DNA of 64,000 nucleotides from Saksenaea vasiformis B4078. Lineage: Eukaryota; Mucoromycota; Mucoromycetes; Mucorales; Saksenaeaceae. The notes beneath the pieces were generated by a model that saw only the letters and a list, made by a program, of their open reading frames with translations, did not search any database and was not told the DNA's origin. Both the position numbers and the translations under genes were made by a program. Numbering within the stretch: position 1 is the first letter of the stretch; each line of letters opens with the position of its first letter. Below are positions 37,387 to 47,778 of the stretch, one piece after another. The stretch spans positions 17,461 through 81,460 of the forward strand of contig JNDT01001577.1 of NCBI GenBank assembly GCA_000697055.1, written 5' to 3'.

Positions 37387-38254
37387 TTTATCACACTATC
37401 CATTTGTATAATATTTACCCAGAAAGCATCCACTACTTCAATCCTATTCAACTACTGCACCTTCCTTTTCTCTAATAGTATCATGATAAGTCTTCTCGAT
37501 GTAAAAAAATGATTACCTCTCTTCCGAACACGGAATATATGCTTTGTGAAGTACCAATTGGTTTTTGTCATTTATTGGGAACGGAAAGTTACTTTCGTTT
37601 TTAAGCAGATCTCGGGACAGGATGACTATAGTGGGCAAATTCCGACTTTTTTTGTGGTGCTGCTAAAGATTGGAACGTCATGATCGCGCAAAAGGAGCGA
37701 ATTACAAAGACCGTTAGTCATTTGCCAACACATATCGGACAGAAAAACATTTCTAGCGGACAGATGGCGGTCTATAGGTGTATTTATTATCGGCTCAGAT
37801 GGACACGATATCGTTCAATTCCAAGAACTCAATGAACACCAAGACGGACGAGCTCCGTGACCATGTCTGTAGCCCTAATTTTTGTTTTGGTTACCAAAGC
37901 CATGATGCTTTCTGCCGACCACTTACCTGTCGAACAAGCGACGAGTTGGCAGTGCCTTACTGCCGAGCCGCCCTTGACAGCGCTTCTGGACGTGACGCCA
38001 GCTGACAACCGGATCGTATATATTCGACGAATATGTTATGGATGTTTCGGCCAGCATTAATATCTCTGTTCCAGAACTAAATGGGATGGTCAGATTTGAA
38101 AACGTTAAAGCTAATCGATGATCCTTACGAGAAATGTTCGAACTTGGTGTCTATCGTACTTCGCGCTGGGGGAACAGCCCGATAGGATAGACAACGTTTC
38201 TATAATTGTTGCGAGCTATTCTTGTGTCAAAGAAGATTGTACGTATGCAGCATT
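37387..38254. other. intergenic, no gene recognised
   Basis: About 0.9 kb with only short open frames. It separates the PXA gene from the Fanzor relic. Confidence 0.55.
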
Positions 38255-40055
38255 ACACCATACCAGGTAGACGTCTATCAGGGCATTCACTGCTGATATG
38301 TAAAATCTGCGTGTTGCCATTTAAACAATGTTGGCGTTTGTGCGTATGATGGCACCTCCTGATATTTTTTTTTTTTTTACTAAAGATACATTTGTACAAG
38401 TCAGTCTTTCATCGTGCTCAGTTGCTTGGCAAAACGTACCAATGATTACATATCTGCATGTTATAATCGCGGAAATCGACAGTGTCATGATGACATACAC
38501 TGCATACTTTACTGGTTTTGTACTCGTCGATACATATGACAGGACATCGTTGAGCTAGAACCTTGCGAAATGTCTGCAAGAACAGCCGGTATCAATAGAA
38601 TTCTCCGGGAAAGATGGATTAAACACCCTCACCTTTACTGGAAGGGGAGCATACGTCTTGTAACCCCCAGTTTGCCGATCAGCATTACCGTATGCTGTAA
38701 GGACTCGACGCTGGTCACGTCTGCTGTTTTGGCTTCAACGGTGCTGGCGATGTTTGAGTTGCCGCGACCTTTTGTTTGTTTTCTGTATGTTCTGGATAGG
38801 AGGCTAAGGCATTGATGCGCAATTAATCAGCGAACAGCAAACAAACAAGTACTTACCAGCGTTGTGTTGGGGTAGAACCTCCAACCTGGTCTGCAATAAC
38901 ATCCATGGTCAAACTTCTGGAAGACGCTTGTAAAGCACGCCTCTCTTTGTGTCTGTAGTGATGGTTGTACTCATCAATCCTGGTAAAAGTTTATTCAATG
39001 TGATTACATATGGACGAGAATATTTGCAGTTACCTGCGTTGTTCCGCAAATTGTGCCACAAGAAATTGTCGGAATACTTCAACAGATGAAGCTGTGCTTG
39101 GGTGTTCCGACAAACGGTCGTACACCTCTTGCATGTTGGCGATTGAACGATTTTTCCGTTCTACCTGAAGACTCCAGTTGAATTTCGAGCTGGCTCTAAA
39201 AATTATAGTCATTTCGTTGATTACACATAGAGTTCTGATAGCTTACTGATAATAATCGTTTGTAACACTGAACGTGTGGTTTTCTCTCGCCTCTTGATCA
39301 TGAAGATCATCTGCAGTATCCACAGCGGTTACAAGAGAACGGATCCCTAAGATACATACATAACTTCTGTTGAGTTCATTATAGAGAAAAAAAAAACCTA
39401 CCGGGATCTATTCCCACTATGCGGGTTATTTCAGGGTTCAAGTCGCGTGCAGTTGTTAGGCCCGTAGGTTCCTTCTTTAAATGATAGATGCCACGCTATA
39501 AATTAGATAAATCCCTATTCCGAGGAAAGAACTGGAAATCTCTCTGGGAGGATGGATATGATGCTGGAATACAATCTTTCCGTTAACGTGCTTCACGGTA
39601 AGTAAAGACCGGGACTGACCTAGGTTGAGTTTTCGAGATTTGAATCTTACCGCCACCATAACACCGTCTGTCTCAAAACCGTAGTCAAACTCTACCTCCC
39701 GGTAACGCATCATTGTTCATATCAGCCATGAACAAGTGTAAGGACATTATTTCCATGCAGTTGAATATAACCAAATCTTGCGCCCAGCAGCGGCGAGGCA
39801 GAACCTTATCGAGGCATAAAATAGCCTCCCAAACTTGTTCACGATATGTAATGTCCTTGAGCGCATTGCTGAAGCTCTTAAGATCTTGCAATGGACCCTA
39901 GTAGAAGGTCGTCAATTTTTCTTTACTGATCCTATGCTTGTCTCTACAGACACTTACTTCTAAATGGTCCGACAGATTGCGGGGAATGTCTTGGAGCACC
40001 CGCTAAAGTACTGTGTAATTCACAGGAAGATATCCTACGTAAGGTACACTCCCTG
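38255..40055 (-). pseudogene. Fanzor (OMEGA/TnpB-like) nuclease, C-terminal half, decayed
   Basis: RNA-guided-nuclease family member, seen as exons on the minus strand. In order: FETDGVMVAVRF at about 39680 (the TDG segment before RuvC), VGIDPGIRSLVTAV with the RuvC-I Asp codon at 39408-39406 and an intron right after it, a helical region 39212-39030, RRVLTAYGNADRQTGGYKTY near 38700-38640 (RuvC-II area), and VICIDEYKTSKVCSVCH near 38525 (DEY..TS..C..C of the zinc-finger/RuvC-III part). Signs of decay: an in-frame TGA at 38737-38735, a frame change just before 39713, and loss of the expected RDxN Asp near 38345, where the aligned stretch reads QHCLNGNTQIL. Family call is from recalled motifs; nuclease activity is unlikely. 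Confidence 0.72.
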
Positions 40056-40203
40056 AAAGAAAATGTAGATACGATTTGGAAAATTCCAAAAATCATGATA
40101 AGGCATCATGAACTTTGTTTGTCGTTTTTCCCTCTTTTTCATTTATAAGCTTTCCTTATGACGCTTACATAAGACGTTTCCAATACTGCAAGAACACCTA
40201 GAA

Positions 40204-41219
40204 CTGAACTGTCAGAACAGCAGCGGTCAACGATCTATGGAATGAGGGAAGCGGGATTGTCCTTAGGCGGAATTGCAAAGTCCCTGAAGCTGTCGAAATC
40301 AACTGTCCAGCACATTATAGAAAACATAAAGAAAACGGGAACTACGACATCCAAGCCAAGACCTAGGAGGCCTAAGAAGATAACAGAACGTGAGCAGTGC
40401 GTACTTGACCGCGACGTCAGACGCCATCCGCGTTTACCCCTGAAGGTACAACACGCCAGTTTCTCCGATTCGACTGTCAACGTCTCATACCCGACATTCA
40501 GGAAAGTGGTTCGCGATCTTGGTTTTCTTTCGTGTCGACCAGTTCGTAGACCCAGGTTAACGGAAAGACATAAGGGAACAGGTTGCAATGGGGAAAAGAG
40601 TATGTCGATTGGACTGTGGAACAGTGGCAAAAGGTCATCTAGTCAGAGGAGTCCAGATTTCGTGTCGAAAGCAACGATGGCAGAGAGCAAGTCCTACGAA
40701 AGAAAGGAGAAGCTCTTATGCCACAGCATATCAAAGAGACCACGAAGTATGGCCGAGGTTCTGTTATGGTGTGGGGCTGCTTTACAGCTAGCGGAGTCGG
40801 CCCTATCGTTCCTGTGGAAGGCAGGATGAATGGAAAGGCGTATGTGGCCGTCTTGAGGAAGAAGCTGCTTCCCTTTTTGAGGCAGAACAGTCAGAGCGAC
40901 TATATCTTTCAAGAAGATGGGGCGTTGCCCCATACTTCTGCATTTACGACTCGCTGGAAACAGAGAAACAACGTCTCCGGTTTTCCAAACGGCGCTCAAT
41001 CTCGTCCCAGAGGTGCTCAATCGGGTTGAGATCGGGACTTTGTGCAAGCCAGTATGGAAAATCGGAGACATGTTATCAAGAAGTCAGAGGAGTTGGAGGC
41101 CATTCTGGTAGAATAATGGGCCTCTATACCCGAAAGTGTGTGTGTCAGAAGTTAGTTGCTTCTATGCCTGAAAGATGTAAGGCAGTAATAGAAGCCCGTG
41201 GCGGTCACACAAGATACTA
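40204..41219 (+). pseudogene. Tc1/mariner transposase relic with internal inversion
   Basis: DDE transposase remains. An N-terminal HTH (MREAGLSLGGIAKSLKLSKS), a basic hook (RPRRPKK) and a second HTH are intact. WTVEQWQKV is followed by TAG at 40640-40642 where the family has Trp (TGG to TAG). GRGSVMVWGCFTASG and IFQEDGALPHTS give the second catalytic Asp region. The stretch with the third catalytic residue (SPDLNPIEHLWDEIE) lies on the opposite strand, inside 40988-41054. The C-terminus (SMPERCKAVIEARGGHTRY) is forward again but frameshifted. A frameshift also lies near 40570. Terminal inverted repeats were not found. It lies between the two halves of the Fanzor relic. Confidence 0.88.
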
Positions 41220-41385
41220 GATGGCTATACAATTTCAAATAAATATTGCTTATATCTATACTGCTCTGCTCCTCTTTTTATGAGTCTTCTTAGTTATAAA
41301 GTCATGAGATCTAGTTCATGTCGAAAGGTGTGCATCATCAATCTGACTTCGGTGAAGGATCAGGAGGATGAATGAGAAAAAACAA

Positions 41386-41616
41386 GAGACAAGAGAAGTC
41401 AGCGCGATTTAGATAATCCTTTATTGAATAAAAAACGTTCCTCCTTTTATAACAAAATCATTCATAGAATCGGATAGATCGGACTATATTCCATGATTGC
41501 ACAGATGACTATATGTCTAAGATATAGCCGTCACCTGTGTTGGACCTTTCTTAATGCAGTGTTCATGGAGGACAGATCGAGAGCGGATCGTAGAAAACTC
41601 GGTGAAAGGCATTGTA
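41386..41616 (+). repeat. dispersed direct repeat, copy 2
   Basis: Second copy of the repeat at 34160-34393. Downstream sequences diverge right after GGCATTGTA in both copies, so that is the shared right boundary. It abuts the stop of a minus-strand open stretch (41908-41633, Gln/Pro/Glu-rich, GTG rather than ATG at its start). Confidence 0.9.
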
Positions 41617-41930
41617 CAGTAGCATGGTATCATCAGTATAGTGTCTCCTCCAATAACCTTATTCCTTTTTCCACACTTGCTAATTCTTCTTCATGCCACT
41701 TTTCTGTTGCTCTTAATTCCACAATCGGTCGATGTTCAAGTTCAACAAATGATTGAGGTCCAGGAGTTTGGGATTCATGTTCAACGGAAGGTTGAGCTGT
41801 TTGTTCAGCAGGAGTTTGAGGTTGTAATGTCATTGATGTTCTGAACATTGAGAGGATAACTTGTACCAATTTGATCTTTGGCGAGTGGGAGTATGGACCA
41901 GCCTTCACCGTTTAGTTTGGTTGTTTGGCT

Positions 41931-43258
41931 TTACTTTCGCTGTGAGAAGCGTATCATTGACGGAAGAATCCGTCTTGTGTCTTCATCCTCCATCTCGGCT
42001 GTGATATCAATGCTGTTGAAATTTTCAACATAAGCTACATAGAATTCGCTAAGAAAGAAAAGTGTACATAAGCATTGACGGATACAAGTAGCATCAGTCA
42101 CATACATGTAGAATTCCTCAAGCTCAGTGACAGCGTTGTCGTCCAATGCTGTCCATGCACCACGATCAAAGTCACGTTGGTTCAAGATTCCTTGCGTGCA
42201 TCGAGAAGCCAAGCCTAGCAATGTCGGATGGGTTAAATGATTAGTACTTAAAGCAATCCTTGCGTAGTGTATACCTAAACTTTTCACATTTTAGGCCTAA
42301 TTTTGTGAATGACGTTCAAAGAGATCCAGGAGAAAGGCCTTAAAACTTCTCCGCATGTAGCATTCAAGGTTGGTTGTAACATGCACTACGGGAAAACATC
42401 TTGGAAAAATCTTGGATTTCGTTGGTTTTGTAAGACTTTTGCAAGATTTTGCTGATTTTGTTAAGATTTCTCCAAGATTATGTGATAGTTAAGATTTTGC
42501 CCCATAGTGACATGTAGGTACGTATCTGCAGAACAGAGAAAAGGATATTTAATAACAATAAAACGTCTGATCCTCTATTTTTATGCACTCACTCGAAATC
42601 ATCTTCCTTGCGAACGAAGGTGCCAAGTCTCTTACGAGGGCACTTGACGTTGGAGGAACATAATGTTCTAGGAACTGATAAGCATATTTTAACTCGCAAA
42701 ACTCATATGTACCTCCCTGCGTCTCTCTACTGAATCTACACGGTTCGTAGTAGCGTTCAAAGTTCTGCACTGGTCAAAGCACCAACGACAGTTCGACTGT
42801 GGGAAAAGCGATCAGTTCATACTTTTTGCACGTTTGATCACAGAAATATACAGGATTCATGCGAATGTTTGCGGAGGGTCCCGTCGTAGGATCAATTTAA
42901 ATGCAGCGGTGTAGAATTGTTCCTCTGTAAGAGGTGGAAACTGCTCAAATCCTCCTTCGAGCCACCGACGAATACGCAGATTGATCAAAAGTGTGGCACA
43001 TTTTCGAGATGCAGCGTACTCTTCGGCTGCTGTGCGGAAGCCGCCCTGTAAGGAAGGCAGTCAGTAACAAAAGAAAAAGAACTTTACAGTACGGATCGAA
43101 GAATACGATACCCTTAACGGCTTGTAATCGTCATTAAGGAAGTTGCAAAGCTTTGACAACCGTACGGATGTGTAAACTCTGCCTGGTAAATGCGATAACA
43201 GAGTGTTCAGATAACCATACCGCCTTCTACGGCGTGGAGGCTCCTCTTCATTCTCCAT
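41931..43258 (-). pseudogene. multi-exon fragment, probably N-terminal half of the Fanzor relic
   Basis: Coding-like minus-strand exons: 43258-43088 (ATG, MENEEEPPRRRRRYG), then 43045-42860 joined in frame (EEYAASRKCATLLINLRIRR), about 42772-42590 (NFERYYEPCRFSRETQGG) and 42270-42108 joined to 42052-41931 (LDDNAVTELEEFY). Helical, basic, without a catalytic motif. Position, strand and the helical look fit the N-terminal region that precedes the TDG segment in Fanzor proteins, which would make 38255-43258 one gene split by the Tc1 relic. The second exon runs to a TGA at 42859-42857 without a canonical donor, so the gene is broken or the model is wrong. Identity is inference. Confidence 0.4.
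42384..42509. mobile_element. 126-bp MITE with terminal inverted repeats and target duplication
   Basis: The left end reads CACTACGGGAAAACAT; the reverse complement of the right end reads CACTATGGGGCAAAAT. The flanks carry a perfect 5-bp duplication ACATG (42379-42383 and 42510-42514). The interior is built of degenerate AAGATTTT/CTTGGA pieces at 10-25 bp spacing. It lies between two exons of the Fanzor N-terminal fragment. Confidence 0.85.
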
Positions 43259-43400
43259 GTTAGGTGATTTTACAACGATAAACGGTGACAAATAAAAGTA
43301 GAAGATAAAAGGAAAAAGGTAAAGGACAAAAGATGAATGGTAAAAATGAAAAGCAAAAGATGAAGACAACAAACTCGCGCAAACAGCCTATCTGGGCCGT

Positions 43401-43700
43401 TCACTGGATGGACCAATCGGAAAGCAATGAAATGATAAAGTGATATATTGTATTTAAACAGTCTAACTGATCAGTCCGTCTCGATATGACTTCATACCAA
43501 AAAGCCAGGCGTAGGAGCCGTACAATTTTTTCAGCCTGCACATCATCAATCACGGCTTTAAATAAAACAAGATATGACGGACCGGACTTGACATGGTTCC
43601 TACGAAATCGGTGAAGGCTACATTTCTCGTTGAGATAACCTTTCCTTTTGCTGATACGGAAAACCTGTGTGTAATGTGACTCAAAGTTCCTCATCACCAT
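43401..43700 (-). pseudogene. second copy of a Fanzor-fragment-like exon
   Basis: Open from an ATG at 43700 to 43401, 99 codons (RNFESHYTQVFRISKRKGYL, later SYLVLFKAVIDD). Its start is related to the exon near 42770 (QNFERYYEPCRF), and the DNA just upstream also matches (CAAAGTTC..CACCAAC..CAGTT). It reads like a piece of another copy of the same gene family, broken at both ends. No function can be given. Confidence 0.35.
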
Positions 43701-45015
43701 GCACCAACTGCCAGTTTGTGACCGCCATGACAGACAGATATGAAAATGTCAAACTTGAAAAAAAGAGAAAAAGAGAGTCCACCCATTCAATTGCATGAAT
43801 GTACGGCTGTGTAACTTGCGGATCGATTTTGGTGGATCCTTAATGAGTATATACATTCTATAGCTTGATTCTACCAGAAAATTACTACATCGAGTTGTAT
43901 TAGGTAAAAATGAACGTCAGATCAGCTGTCACTGTCCATAAAACTTGCACTATTAGCATCCTGGACAGTACGTCTTTTCACAGTAATGCAGTGGCAAATG
44001 CTTCCTAAAATACAATTTATATCTTGGAAGTAGGATGAGAAGTTATGCGCGTAGAGCGTGCGGGAATCTGCATCGAAAGCTGCTCATACATTGTTGTTCC
44101 GTGGAAGCAGTTGATGCCTAGAACAACTTGGAGGGGTAATAATGTTACCCGAAGAACTAAGACTAATAGAGAGAAACAGATGTATTAAGATTCATCAAAT
44201 CGAATTGATATCAGAGGGTTGTAACTGTATTGTAACAGTTTTATGAATAGATGCAGAACCGTATTAATTCGAACATCGCGACTTATCCTTGCTTTCGGAA
44301 CAGCTTGCTTCACGGCAAAGAGCGCAGTGTCTCAACCGTTTCCTGCTCTGAATTGGTTGTGGTAGTCTTCGGAGGTGAGGTACAAGAGGTTGATCCTGAT
44401 GGTATTGTAGGTGATGCAACTAACTGGGGCAGAATGGGAGAAAGTGCTGTGGCAGGCGTTATAAGAGGTTGATGGGATTTTCCATTGGTCTCTTATCATG
44501 TTTCTAATTTCCTCGAAATATGGTATGAACAAGGATCCAGATTGAAGAACAGCATCGGCGTCAAAGCTGTTTACATTTAGATCGTTGTGGATATGTCACA
44601 CATAAAAGTCCATTGTGCCTTTATGTCTTTTTGTCTTCTTTGTTTTTTTTTGGTATTATTTATTGGAGATTTCAAAAGAGAGTGTGTTAATGGCCAATCC
44701 GCTATGTCTGTGTTAATAGTTAGTCTGCTCCAATTTTTTGGAAATTCTGCACTTTAATGGCGAATCAGGTTGCCACCCGACTTAACGTGATAAAAAAGCA
44801 ACTTCATTGGATATTAACACCACAGAGATGGGCCCGCCAGCCGACGGATGGACACGAGCGGACATTCTCAATATTTACAAGGCTCCTGCCAATCAGATCG
44901 CCGTACCCGAGCAGTGTGTTGTGCCCTTTTCGGTCATCATCAAAGTCACACGAATCTGGGCAAGCCCAACACAAAAGGAGGGGCCATTTCTTGCTCCGCC
45001 GATAGACGTTCCACA
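43701..45015. other. intergenic with possible frameshifted 5' coding of the reductase gene
   Basis: No independent gene. Between 44828 and about 45030 one plus-strand frame starts with ATG (MGPPADGWTRADILNIYKAP) and looks protein-like, but it is one frame off the reductase gene that begins at 45016. Confidence 0.45.
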
Positions 45016-46942
45016 ATGGGTAGCAGCAGGCGAACGGTTGCGGGAACGATCGTCCTCCTTTTTTTCCTACTCATTCTAATACAGTCATGGTCATCTGCTC
45101 AACTTATCTTTTCATGGTCGGACACAGAAGACATACTGGACATTAGCTCTGCCGACGAGGTGCATACAGCACGCTATCAACGCGATTACAGTACTTTGCA
45201 AAGTTATCCCAGCACGTTGGGCGGCATTTACCTATGTATGCTGTGTTGCATTGGGTGGAAACGAAAAAGGCGGTCTATGCAACCTAAAACGATGGAAGAG
45301 AGCGCATGGGCAGTGTGGATTCGTCAATGGCAGTGTCGCTGGCGCCGCTGGCTTAATTACGAATGGCAATGGCTAAATATCACCATGAGCGTCGGTCGAT
45401 GCCTCTGTCTTTTTGGCCTTCTTGGGTTGAATGCCATACAGCTGTTGCGAGAACGACGGATTCCCGATGAAGAGAGCCCTGGTGATGGGGTAGATAGAAT
45501 TCAGCGCGATATTTACCAACAAGAGCTGGCCAATCGAACAGCTCAACTAGCGCTTGTTAATTTCGCCATTGCCGTCGTTCTCTCAGCCCGTTACTCTCTG
45601 CTGCTACGCCCCTTTGGTGTCGATCGGGCACGTCGATGGCATATGTGGTTTGCTCGCGTTGGGTCCTGCTGCGTTCTTTTTCACGCTTGTTTCCAGTTTG
45701 CACGCAATTATCCTCGCCAGAACTATGACTTGCTGTTAACTTTTTCAAGTAATATTCGCTATTTGACCGGTTTCTTAATGATGGCTGCCACGTTTGTCCT
45801 ATTTGCCGGTTCCCACCCGCTCGTACGGATGGTTTCCTACCGGTTGTTCCGGTATTCACATCTCACAGCATTTACGATCCTAGTCTTACTGAGCTTCCTA
45901 CATCATTGGTCCTTTGCAATCTTTTATGTGGCCGTGATAGGTGTCTGGCTTGTGGATCAATTTCAGCAATATGGCGTAGGAAACGTCCGTGCACGATTGG
46001 TATGCATGGAAGCACTTGGTGGAAATATATTGAAACTACAAGTCAAACCCGCCCGCCATTATGATGCGATACTTCCTGGTCAATTTATTCTCTTGTCCCT
46101 CCATCCATCCACAATTGCTGGATGGATACAAGCTCATCCTTTTTCTATTGCACGTGTGGATACATGCACAGATAATAAGCCGTCCGATGCGACAGATCAC
46201 GCCAATCCATTTGCTGTGACCACGCGATCACATAGTGCCTTTTTGGAAACGACACCTGATCAGACCACGATAACCTTCTATATCAAGGCAATCGGAATGC
46301 ACACACGGGAATGGTTCAAGAAGGCACGGATAGGCGATATAGAAGACATCTCGGTACTGATGAGCAAACCGCTAGGCCGACCTCTTTTGAGTATGAGTGG
46401 CCACGGATATGGGGACTTTGAGCAAGTGGTGCTGGTGGCTGAAGGCATTGGCATCACACCTTGGTTATCTGTACTACAGTACATCGATCAGCAGCAACAT
46501 CATGTTCGAACCAAGGAAGTGACACTTATTTGGAGTCTTCGTGACATAGGTAAAAACAAAAAAAGGAGAACTTTCCTTTTTTTATATGAGCTTTGGAAAT
46601 AACGAGATCAACTTTGTAGCGATGCTCCACGTATTTGCGGAAGAACTATCCTCTTTGACGACCTCCACACACATTGACTACTTCATTCACATTCATCTCA
46701 CACAATCAGACACACTAGAAGAAGGATTACCATCCATCCCTCATGCATATATTGAATGCGGTCGTCCCAATTACGTAGACCTGCTAGAGAAAGTACAGAC
46801 ACGCCGTCCTCAGACAGATGTTGGCCTTGGCTTATGCGCACATGATGAAACGATCAAGCAATGTAGCAATATAGCTCGGAGTGCAAAATACAGCAATGGC
46901 TATGCATGGTGGAGAATCCACAGTGAGCATTTCCAGATTTGA
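45016..46942 (+). CDS. ferric-reductase/NADPH-oxidase-like membrane flavocytochrome
   Basis: Transmembrane electron-transfer protein of the ferric reductase/NOX superfamily, moving electrons from NADPH via FAD and two haems. Exons 45016-46549 and 46620-46942 (618 residues). A membrane anchor lies at residues ~8-30, then about six helices. Candidate haem His residues lie in RRWHMWFARVG, CVLFHACFQF, YSHLTAFTI and SFLHHWSF. HPFSIARV is the FAD-binding motif, GIGITPWLSVL the NADPH-binding glycine motif, and GLCAHDETI occupies the usual C-terminal CGP position with Cys kept. The intron was chosen because only the GTAG acceptor at 46619 keeps the frame. The true N-terminus may lie further upstream in another frame. 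Confidence 0.85.
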
Positions 46943-47347
46943 TCGACATTACATATGCATTCAGAGATAAAGTTCGTGTCACGGGTCTCACGGCCGCCTT
47001 GCGGATCAAACTTAATTTTTTTTTATCAAATTGTCCCTGCATTCGTCGGAACTTGGTAGGAAGATTGTACTGCCGTTTCGTTTGTGGTTGGGTGACCCAA
47101 CATGTAAAAATAAGATATTCTGACCTCGTTCAAGAGGTAGAGCAACGATGTTGATAACGATATTTTCTTTACCATGACTTGCATGTTACTGTTACCTAAT
47201 TGCTATAGTCCAGGATAGCAGCAGTCACAAATTATCGCAATGCCTCGATATACTCGTACCTTACACAATAATAATTGTCAACGTCGTCGTCGTTGTCACT
47301 AATTTCTTATAACTAGTATTTACTGTATTTTACCTGTATTACGATCA

Positions 47348-47572
47348 CACTGATGGAAAAATGTTGGACAAATCTGTAGTCAATCTCATGTCGGAATCTT
47401 GGACAGATCCCTGATATTGGCCTTTTCGTCAGATTTGTCCAAGATTGGATATAAGTTCTCTAGATTTGCTCAAGATACTCTAGATATATGCAACATCGGA
47501 TAAGTTTTGTCAAAGACATTTTATATCTTTCTAAGATATTCCGAAGATCGTTACAGATCATCTCCCGTAGTG
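47348..47572. mobile_element. 225-bp MITE-like element, diverged relative of 42384-42509
   Basis: The left end reads CACTGATGGAAAAATG; the reverse complement of the right end reads CACTACGGGAGATGAT. The interior again consists of degenerate AAGAT/TCTTGG pieces. No target duplication is recognisable, so it is older or one end has drifted. Confidence 0.6.
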
Positions 47573-47778
47573 ACACATATGTCTGTCTGCTATTTTCTAG
47601 CATTTCCGCGTATCTCTGATTGTAACATTTGACATCACTTACTAGTGCTCTCTCATACGGCTGCCTCTAATTACGATCATGTCGAGGATTTTTCCAAAGA
47701 CAAGCAGTTCGTCCAAAAAGGACAGGATTTTTTCCGGTTTTACTGATTAGCTAGATTGTCTGCGCGATTTTTACAATG

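Noticed and set aside
34160..41616. LTR retrotransposon bounded by the two direct repeats
   Set aside because: No reverse transcriptase, integrase or gag lies between; the interval holds an unrelated PXA gene and a Fanzor/Tc1 patchwork.
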